From Phallus indusiatus (taxonomy: Eukaryota; Basidiomycota; Agaricomycetes; Phallales; Phallaceae), in the NCBI GenBank assembly GCA_027605045.1, contig JAQFWX010000003.1, forward strand, positions 2,294,001 through 2,358,000: DNA of 64,000 nt, written 5' to 3'. Made by a program: the position numbers and the translations under genes. The notes beneath the pieces were generated by a model. The model saw nothing but the letters and a program-made list of their open reading frames with translations. It made no database searches and was not told the origin of the DNA. This document shows, piece after piece, positions 1 to 10,786 of this stretch; the first letter of the stretch is position 1; each line of letters begins with the position of its first letter.

Positions 1-3000
1 CGCGCTTACTCTTTGAGGATTAACGCGGCTGGTATGGATATTCGCAAGGCCTCCACGACTGGAGACAGCGATTTTTTGAACTCGATTCCTGCGGAATATC
101 GTGATTTCGCTGACGTTTTCAGTTCTGAAAAAGCCGACATACTAGCTCCTCATCGACCATACGACTTAAAGATCGAGTTAGAAGATGGGACCACTCCTCC
201 CTTAGGTCCTATCTATTCCCTCTCTCCGATTGAGCTTCAAGCTTTGCGCGAATTCTTGGATGAAAATCTCGCCAATGGTTTCATTCGACATTCGAATTCA
301 CCTCATGGAGCACCTGTTCTTTTCGTTAAGAAGAAAGATGGATCACTTCGTCTTTGTGTCGATTTTCGTGGTCTTAATAGACTCACAAAGAAAGACAAGT
401 ATCCACTTCCCTTGATTTCTGATCTTCTTGATGCTCCTGGCAAAGCTCGAATTTACACCAAAATCGATTTGAAGCATGCTTATCACCTCGTTCGAATAGC
501 TGAAGGCGACGAATGGAAGACTGCTTTTCGTACGCGATATGGCTCTTTCGAATGGCTCGTTATGCCATTTGGTCTTTCGAATGCGCCTGCGGCTTTTCAG
601 CGATTTATGAACGAAATCTTTGGTGATCTACTCGATTCGTATGTCGTTATTTATCTTGACGATATTTTGATTTACTCCGATTCCCCCGAAATTCATCGCG
701 AACACGTTCGAGAAGTCCTTGCAAGACTTCGTGCGAATGGTCTCTTTGCTTCTCTGAAGAAATGCGAATTCTCCAGAGATCGCGTGAATTTCTCGGATTC
801 GTTCTAGGCCCGCAAGGTCTCGCCATGGACCCTGCTAAAGTCAAGGATATTCAACTTTGGCCACCCCCTCGTAAGGTCAAAGACGTTCAGTCTTTCCTTG
901 GGTTTGCCAATTTCTATCGTCGTTTTATTGATGAATACTCTCGAATTACCGTTCCACTGACGCGTCTTACCAAGAAAGGTATTGTGTGGAACTGGACTGA
1001 TGAGTGTCAACAGGCTTTCGACACGTTGAAGAAAGCTTTTACGACTGCCCCTGTGTTGGTACACTGGGTGCCCGACAAGCCAATCATAGTCGAGACGGAC
1101 GCGTCTGACTATGCTCTCGCCGCGATTTTATCACAATTCGACGAGAACGACGAACTCCATCCGATCGCTTTTCACTCTCGAACCTTTACAGGTCCCGAAC
1201 TGAACTACGATGTGCACGACAAAGAACTCCTTGCGATTTTTGAGGCGTTCAAGCGATGGAGACACTATCTCGAAGGTTCCGTTTTCCCTATCGATGTCTA
1301 CACCGATCACAAGAACTTGGTCTATTTTACGACGACTAAGGTTTTGACTCGTCGTCAGGCCAGATGGTCTGAATACTTGTCTCAGTTTAACCTTTCGATT
1401 AATTTCAGACCCGGCAAACTCGGCACGAAACCTGACTCTTTGACTAGACGATGGGACGTCTACGCTAAGGAGGGAGTAAACGACTATGCGTCCGTTAATC
1501 CGTTCAACGAAAAGTCGATTTTTACCTCCGAGCAACTCAAGGCGTGTATCAATGCTACGATTTTGCACCCCATCTTCGCTCGTGTTGCCGTGGTTATGGA
1601 TGTTGATAAGCTTCATTTCGATATCCTATCTGTTTTGAAAGACGACGAATTTGCTAAACGTCATCTTCCCCGCAGTTCCAATCCTCGTTGGACTGTCGAT
1701 TCCAAAGGTTTCCTTCGTTGTGATGGCAGGATTTACGTCCCGATCTTCTCGATTTACGATTGCGCGTTATGCAGTACAAGCACGACCACCCTTTGTCTGG
1801 CCACTTCGGCCAGAACAAGACACTTTCGCTGATTCGACGCGAATATGTTTGGCCAAGTATGCGCACGATGATCCGAGAATTTTGCAAGTCATGCATCCCT
1901 TGTATGCGTGGTAAGTCTCAGCGACATAAACCTTACGGTTTCTTGCAACAACTCCCGATTCCGATTCGTCCTTGGGATTCGATTTCCATGGATTTCATCG
2001 AACACCTGCCTCCCTCGAATGGTTTCACCTCTGTTCTCGTTATTGTAGAACGACTTACGAAATACGCTCTTTTCATTCCAACTTTCGATACGATTTCGTC
2101 AGCTGATCTTGCTCAGCTCTTCGTTTTACATGTTTTCTCGAAACATGGCATTCCATCTCACGTCACGTCAGACCGTGGTACAGAATTCGTCTCTCATTTC
2201 TTTCGATCTTTGGGTAAAGCTCTCGAAATGGAACTTCATTTCACTTCGGGCTACCACCCTGAGGGCGATGGTCAGACCGAACGAACTAATCAGACTCTAG
2301 AGCAGTACATTCGTATCTATTGCAATTATCAGCAAGATAATTGGGCGGATTTGTTGCCTCTTGCAGAGTTTGCGTTCAATAATGCTGAAAGTGCTACTAC
2401 AGGTGTTACCCCTTTCTTTGCGAACAAAGGATATCACCCTCGTCTTTCAGTCAACCACGATCTTCCCTCACTTCTTCTCGCGCTCTCGATTTCGTCTCTC
2501 GATTAGATGAAATTCACTCCGAACTCAAGTTTCAGATCGAACTCTCTCAGAAACGGTACCAAGCCCCAGCAGACAAGAAACGTTCGCGATCTCCCGATTT
2601 CCCGATTGGGTCAAAGGTCTTCGTGAAAGGCGATTTCTTTTCAACTACAAGACCTTCGCGAAAGCTGTCTGACAAGTACCTTGGTCCGTTCGAAGTAATT
2701 GCTATCCCTAATAAGGTTACGCGAACGCTTCGATTACCTGAAAACTTTCGTACCGTTCATCCTGTGTTTCATGTTTCTATGCTTGAACCAGCTACTGATA
2801 ATTCGATTCCCAATCGTGTTCAGGAACCACCTCCGTCTGTTGAAATCGAAGGTGAAATCGAATACGAAGTGGAAGCGATCCTCGATTCCAAGATCGACAA
2901 AAGGCGCGCTTGCCCGCTGTTGTATTTGGTTAAATGGCTTGGTTATGACGGTACTGATGAAGAATCCTCTTGGCTGATCGCCACCGAATTAGAGCACGCG

Positions 3001-3078
3001 AAAGAACTTGTCGAAGACTTTCACAAGTCTTATCCAGACAAACCCGGTCCCAACTGGCGTCACTTGGTTAAAAAATAA
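1..3078 (+). pseudogene. Ty3/gypsy pol (RT, RNase H, integrase, chromodomain), frameshifted
   Basis: This is the pol of a chromodomain Ty3/gypsy retroelement; its 5' part lies outside the window. Reverse transcriptase comes first, with the YLDD catalytic motif near base 652. RNase H follows, with ETDASDYA near 1093. Integrase then shows the H-H-C-C zinc motif (about 1775-1910) and the D-D-E core (MDFIEHL, SDRGTEF). The end (about 2860-3040) is a chromodomain with LVKWLGY. The frame changes three times, near 785, 1745-1760 and 2465, while homology to the family continues across each break, so no intact polyprotein can be made. The accessory antisense gene and LTR downstream belong to the same element. 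Confidence 0.93.
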
Positions 3079-3318
3079 AATGTTTTGACGTATCGTTTTC
3101 CTTTCGATTTTATTTTCGATTCTTTCGATCTCTTGAATGACTTAAGGTAGAATTACATGTAACGATTTTCTTTCGTTCTGTTTCAATCTCTTCCTTTTTC
3201 GATCTCTTACGATTTCTTTTCCGATTTCACACGATTTTAACTTGAAGAAAATTCTATAAGATACAAAGATAAACAAAAGAAAACATTATAGTAGTACAAA
3301 ATTAGTAGTTAGATTACA
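3079..3318. other. Spacer between pol and the antisense gene
   Basis: This is AT-rich sequence with no ORF of note. It lies between the tail-to-tail ends of pol and the antisense gene, so it should carry both 3' ends. I see no other structure. Confidence 0.5.
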
Positions 3319-4737
3319 CTATTGTAACGTTGGGGCCGGAGCTTCGTTTTCGTTCACAGTCCCCTCCACAATTTTGTCATTTCCTTCGTTTTCCCCTTCT
3401 ACACTTCCTTCTGCTGTATCTTCCCCCTTTTCTCCTTCTCCTTCGTTCTCCTCGATCTCCCCTGCGATCTCCTCCGAACCCTGTTCCTTATCCTTGCCTT
3501 TTCCTTTGTCCTTCCTCCCCGCGTTCTCCTCAACGATTTCGTCCGATCTTCCGAACCAGAACTCCTCGCCCTTTTCACCGTACTCGCGACTAGATGGAGA
3601 CAAGTTAGCTCCGATACTTACTAACTCGTCCCCCGAATCTTCCTCTCTTGCGTACCGAGGTAGCAGAGCCTTGACCAATGGCTCTTGCAACGACGCAGGC
3701 AAACCCCGACGACCATTGGTTGGAGTGTTGGCAACACTCTGACGAATGGCCAATGCCGAAGGATCGGTCCGATCTTGAGTCATGGCCAGCTGAACGAGCT
3801 TGTTGAAGCCCATTTCACACGTTCGGTGCATGGCCCGAACGGCCTCGGTCAGCATTCTAATGTCGTCCCGCGTCGCGAAGTTTTCGATCGGTGGAGCGGG
3901 TCGGGAGGGCTCTTCTTCCAACGAAATGATCTCGTCCTCGTCGTCGTATACGTATTGTTTTGTGGTCTTTTGGACCACTTTACCGCGATTTTGACCTCGA
4001 CCGAACTTTGGACGAGGATTATGCGAACATTTGCGTTTTTGTTCGCGACAGCGAACACAGATTGTTTTTGCCGGAACTTGTTTTCGACATTCGTAACCTT
4101 CTTTCTCGCATTGATCGCACGATTTGGGGTATAGAGCACCCCCTTCGCTTGGTTCGAGATCGGTCATTCGAACGCGTTTTGGTGGTGGTGGCGAATCTTC
4201 ACTTTCGACTTGTAATCGGGCCCTTTTCGATGGACCCGCGACTGGTTGTGGATTGAGTTTTGGCAACTCAACGACCATTTTTTTCGGCTTCGCCTAGAAA
4301 ATTACAAGTCAGAAATCGAACCGAAAAGAAAAAAGATCACGCACCGGTCTCAACTCGGGATACTGTTCTAACAGCTCCTCCATTTTCTTTCGCCCCTCCT
4401 CTTCCTTACGCTTCCTCTCCTCCTCCTGCTTCTTCTCCTCCTCTTCCAATCTCTTCCTCTCCTCTTCCTTCCGACGCGCCTCCTCTTTTGCCTTCTCCTC
4501 ATCGATTTTCTTCTTCGCTTCGAAATATTTCTTTTCGTAATGACGTTGGGCGTTAACGAAATCTTCATCATCGAAATCATCGTCGATCTTGCGAGGGATG
4601 ATTTCGACGCCTTCGAGAGCTGGCAACAAATAGATCTTGCGATTTTCGATCGCCCACTTGGCACGAGCGTCAAAAGTAGAGAGAGAAGTAGAGGATGAAG
4701 AAGACATAGAGCGAATTTTGTACCGATTGAAGGGCAA
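3319..4737 (-). CDS. Antisense accessory gene of the gypsy element: coiled coil plus Zn(II)2Cys6-type motif
   Basis: Two exons, 4737..4345 and 4293..3319, are joined by a 51-bp intron (donor GTGCGT, acceptor TTCTAG), giving 455 aa. The N-terminal half is a highly charged Glu/Lys/Arg coiled coil. Exon 2 encodes six cysteines spaced C-x2-C-x6-C-x9-C-x2-C-x6-C, which is the spacing of fungal Zn(II)2Cys6 DNA-binding clusters. A charged Glu/Gly-rich tail follows. The gene lies antisense between pol and the 3' LTR, so it is carried by the retroelement. The intron shows its transcript comes from the opposite strand to the genomic RNA. A second in-frame ATG at 4707 is possible. The function is unknown; DNA binding is inferred from cysteine spacing only. 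Confidence 0.72.
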
Positions 4738-5098
4738 TTGAGTAATGCCGAAGACGAAAAACCCAACTGACTTTATACAAGTTGACGCGTTTCAGAATTT
4801 TCAAACTCAGATTCATCACGTGACTGGTTCCGCTCATGCATGCCCCGCCGAATCCTTTTTTGGATAACGCCGTCGTTTGATGAATTTTAACCGACAGAGC
4901 GGACATTTTTTTTTCTGATCCGACACGTTTCACTGGAACTTCTTTATTTTCAGTGAAGAAAATTCGCGCGTTTCATGGGTTACGCTTCTTTTCTTGATTT
5001 TTCGAAACTTTTCACTGCGTTTCAGACAGAAACGTAATAGTTTCACTTGGATTTTTGGACACGGAGATCTCGAGGGCTCGATCTTAAGGAGGGAGTAC
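4738..5098. other. Gypsy element 3' non-coding region with polypurine tract
   Basis: This region lies upstream of the antisense gene and ends at the 3' LTR. A purine run (AAGGAGGGAG, 5086-5095) sits three bases before the LTR and is the expected primer site for plus-strand synthesis. Confidence 0.6.
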
Positions 5099-5677
5099 TG
5101 TCACGAGCCGATTTTCTCGTGACATCGATTTAACGATTTAATTCGATTTCACATTCTTTTCGAACTCGAACGAACGAACCTTATAGAGATCGCACTCTAT
5201 ACGATCTCTCGAACACCGATTACCGATTTATTCACTTTGACGATCGGTGAGGTTCCATGATATAAATAGAATACTTTCTATTTCTTTCTTTATGATTCTA
5301 ACGAACCTCACGACTTCCTCGAGTACTATTATGTACTTTCCGAATTAGTACTTTCTTTGTACTCGACCCTGCATCACTTTGTAGTATTTAAACTCGCTGT
5401 AAATACCATACAAAGTCGTCTTGAAATCGAACTCTGATTCGATTCAAATATATTTCATTGTATTTCAAACCTCTTTGAATTACAACTCGTCTCTTTATCT
5501 CGAAACCCGATTTTTCTCGATTCTCTCGATCTCTCGCCTTTGGCGACGGAGTCGCCAAAGTCTTCGTTATCTCCGGTTGTTCTTCGTTGTGAGTGCTGAT
5601 TCGTCACGATCCAAATTGAGGAATACTCTCAGGCCTTTGGAGCGGGCGCAACACATAAGTTGAAGCCAAGTTCCTCA
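5099..5677 (+). repeat. 3' LTR of the gypsy element
   Basis: The LTR starts TGTCACGAGCC and ends TTCCTCA, 579 bp. It is recognised because a diverged copy lies inverted at 15043-16856, matching along its whole length apart from one insertion. Its first 26 bases form a hairpin: GTCACGAG pairs with CTCGTGAC. Confidence 0.88.
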
Positions 5678-5744
5678 TCCTCCGATCTCTCGATTCTCGA
5701 TCCCTCGATCTCGCGATCTCGAACGGTCTCGGATCTTGACACAT

Positions 5745-5850
5745 AGCCAAGTCGAAGGACGAGATGGCCAAGTACTACGATCGGAAACACATCCCGGCAC
5801 CTGAATACAAGGTTGGCGACAAGGTATACCTCGATTCGAGCGACATTCGT
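5745..5850 (+). pseudogene. Relic of a second gypsy integrase C-terminus
   Basis: About 35 codons in the plus direction read AKSKDEMAKYYDRK followed by APEYKVGDKVYLDSSDIR. This is the conserved stretch after the integrase core in Ty3/gypsy elements (KVGDKVWL-type motif). It runs straight into the minus-strand hairpin-rich element at about 5850, so it marks a rearrangement or truncated insertion. Confidence 0.7.
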
Positions 5851-6417
5851 ATGTATGTCTTCCATGTCGTCGTCAGACGACATGTCGTTGAAGATATCAG
5901 GCAAAGGGGCTGCCTGGGATGGTTCAGGCGCTTTATCGGCCTGGTCTCTCGACCGCTTTTTGGAGGTCGATGGGGTAGTCGACGGGCCTGTCGTCGACGC
6001 TGAACGTTCAAGTTCAGCAATGCGAGCTTTCAGCTCGCAGATACGACGATTCGCATCGTCGAGGTGGTCTGTCAAGGACTTGACGTCCTTTTCAGCTTCT
6101 TCTAGACGTTCGTCTAGATGATAGTACTCCCTCCTTATGAAGGGAAATGCCTTGTAGACGGCCTGCTTGACCATATCATGGTCAAGGATGATTGCCCCGC
6201 TGCCAGCGGGGCCTGCCAGGTGACTGGCAAAGTCGTTGCACGCAGTGCAACTATCATTGTTATGATAGACGGATATGCATCCGTCCATTGCGTCTAAGGT
6301 CCATTCGGACCTTTGCAGGGCCAGTTGAGCCTCTGCTTTTTTGAACCTACTAACAGGTTGCGGCGTAGGCGACCGCGAGCGTGATCGTTCGCGTTGTTTT
6401 CCCTTGCTGTCAGGCAT
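5850..6417 (-). CDS. Third ORF of the hairpin-rich gypsy element (coiled-coil protein, 3' truncated)
   Basis: This ORF starts at 6417, downstream of the integrase. It encodes a basic Arg/Ser-rich N-terminus, a CxxC pair, a predicted coiled coil rich in Glu/Leu (about residues 100-140) and a Lys/Arg-rich stretch that could be a nuclear signal. A TATATA sequence on the minus strand at 6461-6466, about 45 bases upstream of the ATG, suggests its own promoter. The frame stays open to 5629, but from about 5850 it reads through foreign sequence, so the natural C-terminus is lost. I do not recognise the family. Confidence 0.5.
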
Positions 6418-6551
6418 GGGGGGTGTGAGGGAGAAAAGACCGTGAACGGACTTTTTGGGTTATATACTTGGGCGGCCTCATGGAGCGCCCAAGTGAAAAT
6501 TACCTCACCGCGTAGCAGTGAAGTGCCAGTGGATCCCTGTGGGTGGGATCT

Positions 6552-8270
6552 TCAAGCAGATCCCCGAGTGGGATCTGGGCGCTTGTTGTTGGTCCGCGAC
6601 TCTCCGTGATTGGATAGTCGTGGCAGCTGCCGAGGCTCGTTTACGCCTCGTAATTGCAAGTACTCGTCTAGAGCTTGCAAATCCTTACAGTTATTGTAAG
6701 GTTCCCAAGTGGTATCCCCAAGGGTCCACTGGACTAGGAACTCGAGATCTTTCTCGCGAGTTCCACTCCAGCGATGAGCTAGGAGTTCCTCGACGTGCCA
6801 TCCAGCATCGTCTGGCTGTCCAAAGTCATACGCCGTGAGTGTATCGCGGCGTGGAAATCTCTCATCATCATTGGCGATGTGAGGTTTAATCAAATCCACG
6901 TGAAATACGGGATTTATGCGACGTTGCTTGAGCTCTTCAGAGAGCTCAAGTTTTACTGTAATGTTGTCCTTGACGGACAACACTTTGTATGGTCCCACAT
7001 AACACGGGATCAACTTCTTAACTCTCCCCTTGGGGAGGTTGAGGTTCCTCGTCGACAGATAGACGAGATCACCCTCTTTGTACTCCGGTGCATCGCGCCG
7101 TGAGTTGTTCGCGTAGTGAGCCTGTTTAACGTGACTGGCTATGATAGCGTCATGCGCTATCATGAGATTCCACTTTGCCTGTTGAGCAAAGTGTTGAACA
7201 CCTTTGAATTTGGTGTTCGTCTCAATTTTCCTTCCCAAGCTGGGAAGGTAGCCGTAATTGAGTTCAAACGGCGCGAAACCAGTGGTTTCGCTGGTGCTGC
7301 TATTAATAGCAAACTCCACCATTGGGATCCTTTCGGCCCAATCTTTTTGATCGTTCTGTATGACGGAACGAAGTATTTGACCAATCGAGCGATTGGCTCG
7401 CTCGGTAGATCCATCCGTTTGCGGATGGAACGCCGTGGACATGAGCAATCGTGTCCCCATTAGGCGTTGTAGTTCCTGCCAGAACTTGGCAGTGAATCGT
7501 GCATCCCTGTCACTCACGATTGAGTCAGGGACACCGTGGAGTCTTACGACTTCACTGAGGTATAACCAGGCTGTGCCCTTGGCGGTCAGCTTGGTGGTGG
7601 TTGGCATCAGACGAACCATAGAGGTCAGTCTGTCAATCATGACGAATAGGAAGTCGTGGCCGTTTGACATGGGTAATGGACCGACGAAGTCCATTCCAAT
7701 CGATTCCCAAGGTCTATTGGGAATCGGGAGTTGTTTTAACAGACCACTGGGGTGATTATTCTCCCCTTTATTGGTCTGGCACGTTCCGCAGGATCTGCAG
7801 AACGTGTCGATGTCTTCAATCATCGATTTCCACCAGTACGCTTGTCTAACGTACTGAGACGTTTTGTAACGTCCGAAGTGCCCAACAATTTGGTGGGCCT
7901 CACTGATTATAATCTCAGTGATCCTCCTCCCCTTGTAAAATGCGTTATGGGGGACGCATAATACGTCGCGGAGGAACTGATTCTTGGTAAAGATCAGTTG
8001 GTTTTTAATTCCAAACGCCTTGTGAGCGTTTGGGTTGGCAAGTACCAGCTTAAATACTGGGTCCTTGTGATAACCTTGCTGTATCAGCGAGGTAAGTTCA
8101 GCAAAGCCCTCAATTTTGGCTTTAAGAAGCTTGCTGTCTTGCTCTGCACTTAGGGCAAGTATATCCTCATCGGATTGCGCTTCTGTAATATCAGAAGGCA
8201 TAGTATTTGAGGGACCTTCTACTCGAGGTTCCTCTCGTACTCGTGAACGTGTAATAACGTTCACTCTCAC
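6552..8270 (-). CDS. Gypsy integrase with C-terminal chromodomain-like region (hairpin-rich element)
   Basis: The 572-aa ORF begins with a linker, then the H-H-C-C zinc motif (HQIVGHFG ... CRSCGTCQ) and the integrase core with MDFVGPLP, SDRDARF and the later catalytic Glu. The C-terminal region has GDLVYL and HVEELLAHRW ... FLVQWTLGDTTWEP, like the divergent chromodomains of this clade. All catalytic residues are present. It is in a different frame from the upstream RT ORF and separated from it by about 390 bp. The coding sequence is full of short inverted repeats, for example a 10-bp stem at 7701-7726. Confidence 0.9.
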   Translation of the reverse strand: MRVNVITRSRVREEPRVEGPSNTMPSDITEAQSDEDILALSAEQDSKLLKAKIEGFAELTSLIQQGYHKDPVFKLVLANPNAHKAFGIKNQLIFTKNQFLRDVLCVPHNAFYKGRRITEIIISEAHQIVGHFGRYKTSQYVRQAYWWKSMIEDIDTFCRSCGTCQTNKGENNHPSGLLKQLPIPNRPWESIGMDFVGPLPMSNGHDFLFVMIDRLTSMVRLMPTTTKLTAKGTAWLYLSEVVRLHGVPDSIVSDRDARFTAKFWQELQRLMGTRLLMSTAFHPQTDGSTERANRSIGQILRSVIQNDQKDWAERIPMVEFAINSSTSETTGFAPFELNYGYLPSLGRKIETNTKFKGVQHFAQQAKWNLMIAHDAIIASHVKQAHYANNSRRDAPEYKEGDLVYLSTRNLNLPKGRVKKLIPCYVGPYKVLSVKDNITVKLELSEELKQRRINPVFHVDLIKPHIANDDERFPRRDTLTAYDFGQPDDAGWHVEELLAHRWSGTREKDLEFLVQWTLGDTTWEPYNNCKDLQALDEYLQLRGVNEPRQLPRLSNHGESRTNNKRPDPTRGSA

Positions 8271-8659
8271 TTCATCCCTTCTTTCGATGGGAAGATGATC
8301 CCCTTCTGTTAGGGCACGATCGTTCAGTGGTGAGACTTAAGGATCAGACTGCTACTATAACCCAGTAACCCAGTCTATAATAGCGCAAGGAACTACTCAT
8401 GCGCGCACAGTTGTATATATACATGATTACGCTATCTCTGACCAATAGCTATCAGGTGCATTATCTACCAATAGGAAGGACGGTAGCCGAGGACAATACG
8501 GATGACATAGAGAAAGAGGGAGATAGGGCAGAATGGAGCGAACGGAGAAACGGGGAGAGTTCGGAAGAATACGCGAGGGATAACTACGGACCGGCATACC
8601 GGGTACCGTATGACCGACGTAGAGCACGTAGGCATCTAAGTAGGTTATACTATACTGCG
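8271..8659. other. Non-coding gap between RT-RNase H and integrase
   Basis: Related elements run RT-RNase H into integrase in one frame, so this gap is unexpected. About 8330-8680 also lacks the dense hairpins of the rest of the element. It contains TATATATA near 8414 and looks like a later insertion, but I could not define matching target duplications. Confidence 0.45.
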
Positions 8660-10786
8660 CTAATATGCTAGAGTGACCGTAAACCAGAGACGTACCCTGA
8701 CACCTTCGGGATCAAGTCTAACGTCAGCATTGACGTATACCTCCGGAGGGTGAACCTCATCCGGAGAGTCCTCTTCGTAATAACGAGAGAGGCCATCGGC
8801 GACATTGTTAGTGACGCCCTTGACATGAATCGTTTCGTAATCAAAATGAGACAGGTATTCATACCACCGTGCTTGGCGCGGTGACATGCGAGGCTGGGTC
8901 TTGAAGTGGACCATGGCCTCATTGTCCGTTACTAGGGTGAATCTTCGCCCTAGTAGTTTGTCTTCCCACTTGAGGAAGGCTTCAAGTACCGCGATGAGTT
9001 CATGCTCATGGGTGCGGTAGTTGTACTGCGCAGGGGTGAATTTCTTCGAGAGAAACCCTGCTGGCCTACATGTCTGCCATGTAGGCCCTTGCCCATAATA
9101 GGCACCGACGCCACATTTAGAGCCGTCGGTTACGACCCAAATTGGATCTGGGTCGTCCATGTTAATAGGCTTCAAGATAGGAGCCTTTCGCGTGAGTGCT
9201 TTGATTGAATCAAAGCACTTGTTCAACAACGGCGTCCATACGAACGGTCTGTTGTTGTACGTACACCCTGATAGTGGTGTAGTGTATGCGGCTACCCCTG
9301 GTAGGTATGCCGCAACGTATTGTACGAGGCCCAGAAATTTCTGGACATCGTTATACGTGCGTGGGGTTCTCCACTCACGTATTTTATCCATCTTCTCGTG
9401 ATCGGGATGGATGCCATCATCGTCGATGATGTGGCCTAAGCACTCCAGTCGCTTAGAGTACAAATCAACTTTACGACTACTTAGGTAAAGTTGTGCTTCT
9501 CGCAGACGCGAGAAGGCATTCTCTAGATGCTGCTGATGCAGATCTATTGTGTTTGAATAGACGAACACGTCGTCTATGTATGCATCCGTCGAACGACCGA
9601 TGCAGTCCCTAAATATATGGGTCATCAGACGTTGAAATGTCGATGGGGCATTGCAGTCTCCTTGCTGCATGACATGGCTCTTGAAAGTGCCATAGATGGT
9701 GGCAAAGGTCGTCTTGTGGACGTCCTCTGGGACTATGCGTACCTGCTCGTACGCCTCAGTCAGATCAATCTTTGATCTGTATTTGTGTCTCGCCACGTTC
9801 TGGCGGATGGTTTCCTGATCAGGGAAGGGCGTTACGTCCTTCTCTGTGTTTTCGTTCTGCAGGCGCAGATCGAACACGGTCCGTAGTGCTAAGACCACGG
9901 CTCGTTTCTGCAGGCAAAGCATAGGGATTGCCTGTGTAGCTACAGTTGGTTCCCACCAACCTGCAGCTACGTATCGCTGAATCTTCTCAGCGAGTAGCGC
10001 TTTGAGCGCATCCGGGCACCTGGGAAGGTGGTACCGGATCTTCTTATTGGGTTCAATAAGAGGAATCTGATGATTCACTTCCCGAAACGGGGGAAGTCGG
10101 GAAGGGACAGGACCGAAAAGGTCACTGTACTTGTTCTTCCAGTACTCGATGAGTGCTGGGATATTCTTTTCCGTCATCTCAGGGACGGAGGAGCTGGAAT
10201 GTTGGGTGCTGGCTAGCACCATCGCTCCTGTTTCAGGAGCGTGTCCAATCACATGGTGATTGGTGTCAATCACCTCGCCGTCGCGGGTGATTGTACCTCT
10301 GCTGAAATCCAGGCAGATGTTGTAGCGTCTCAGGAATGGGACGCCAATGATCACATCATAGTGATCGATGTTGACGATGTCAAAGTACTCTTGGACATCG
10401 ATACCTCCGAATTGGATTCGGGTGTACGTTCCATACTGGATGGAAGACTTGCTGCCCTTAACGGCCAGCTGCAGCACGACAGGTTTGTCGAGCTTGAAGG
10501 TTCTTGCCCCGGTGGCAAGAGAGAAATGAGGGGACATGATCATCCCCTGGCATCCACTGTCGACTAGGCAGTGAGCCAATTGGCCATTAACTGGCCAGAA
10601 ACCCTCAATGGGTCTCGATGCGTTTCTGTCTCGTGTTGGGGCACGAGAGCTCACTCTAGCCGTATGGTCATAGAGTGGTTCCTTGCTCGTAGCGAGCGAG
10701 GACTCATTGTCATCCAATGGCGATGACTTGTGGACCGCGAAGTGCAGTCTGCGCTCCTCATACTCGTCACCAATTGTGAGGAGCAT
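8660..10786 (-). CDS. Gypsy protease, reverse transcriptase and RNase H (hairpin-rich element)
   Basis: The 708-aa ORF has an aspartic protease with DSG (CLVDSGCQG, about residue 77), reverse transcriptase with YIDD (DAYIDDVFVYSN) and RNase H starting at VVTDGSKCGVGAYY. It ends at RLDPEG plus a short unrelated tail, where the family would continue to integrase. It overlaps the gag ORF by 136 bp in another frame, as expected for gag-pol frameshifting or an indel. The ORF has no internal stop. Short perfect inverted repeats occur throughout, including a 12-bp-arm palindrome at 9195-9219. Confidence 0.92.
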   Translation of the reverse strand: MLLTIGDEYEERRLHFAVHKSSPLDDNESSLATSKEPLYDHTARVSSRAPTRDRNASRPIEGFWPVNGQLAHCLVDSGCQGMIMSPHFSLATGARTFKLDKPVVLQLAVKGSKSSIQYGTYTRIQFGGIDVQEYFDIVNIDHYDVIIGVPFLRRYNICLDFSRGTITRDGEVIDTNHHVIGHAPETGAMVLASTQHSSSSVPEMTEKNIPALIEYWKNKYSDLFGPVPSRLPPFREVNHQIPLIEPNKKIRYHLPRCPDALKALLAEKIQRYVAAGWWEPTVATQAIPMLCLQKRAVVLALRTVFDLRLQNENTEKDVTPFPDQETIRQNVARHKYRSKIDLTEAYEQVRIVPEDVHKTTFATIYGTFKSHVMQQGDCNAPSTFQRLMTHIFRDCIGRSTDAYIDDVFVYSNTIDLHQQHLENAFSRLREAQLYLSSRKVDLYSKRLECLGHIIDDDGIHPDHEKMDKIREWRTPRTYNDVQKFLGLVQYVAAYLPGVAAYTTPLSGCTYNNRPFVWTPLLNKCFDSIKALTRKAPILKPINMDDPDPIWVVTDGSKCGVGAYYGQGPTWQTCRPAGFLSKKFTPAQYNYRTHEHELIAVLEAFLKWEDKLLGRRFTLVTDNEAMVHFKTQPRMSPRQARWYEYLSHFDYETIHVKGVTNNVADGLSRYYEEDSPDEVHPPEVYVNADVRLDPEGVRVRLWFTVTLAY

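Noticed and set aside
8399..8671. 90-codon plus-strand ORF in the gap between RT and integrase
   Set aside because: No recognisable family, charged random-like composition, and it lies in a probable insertion.
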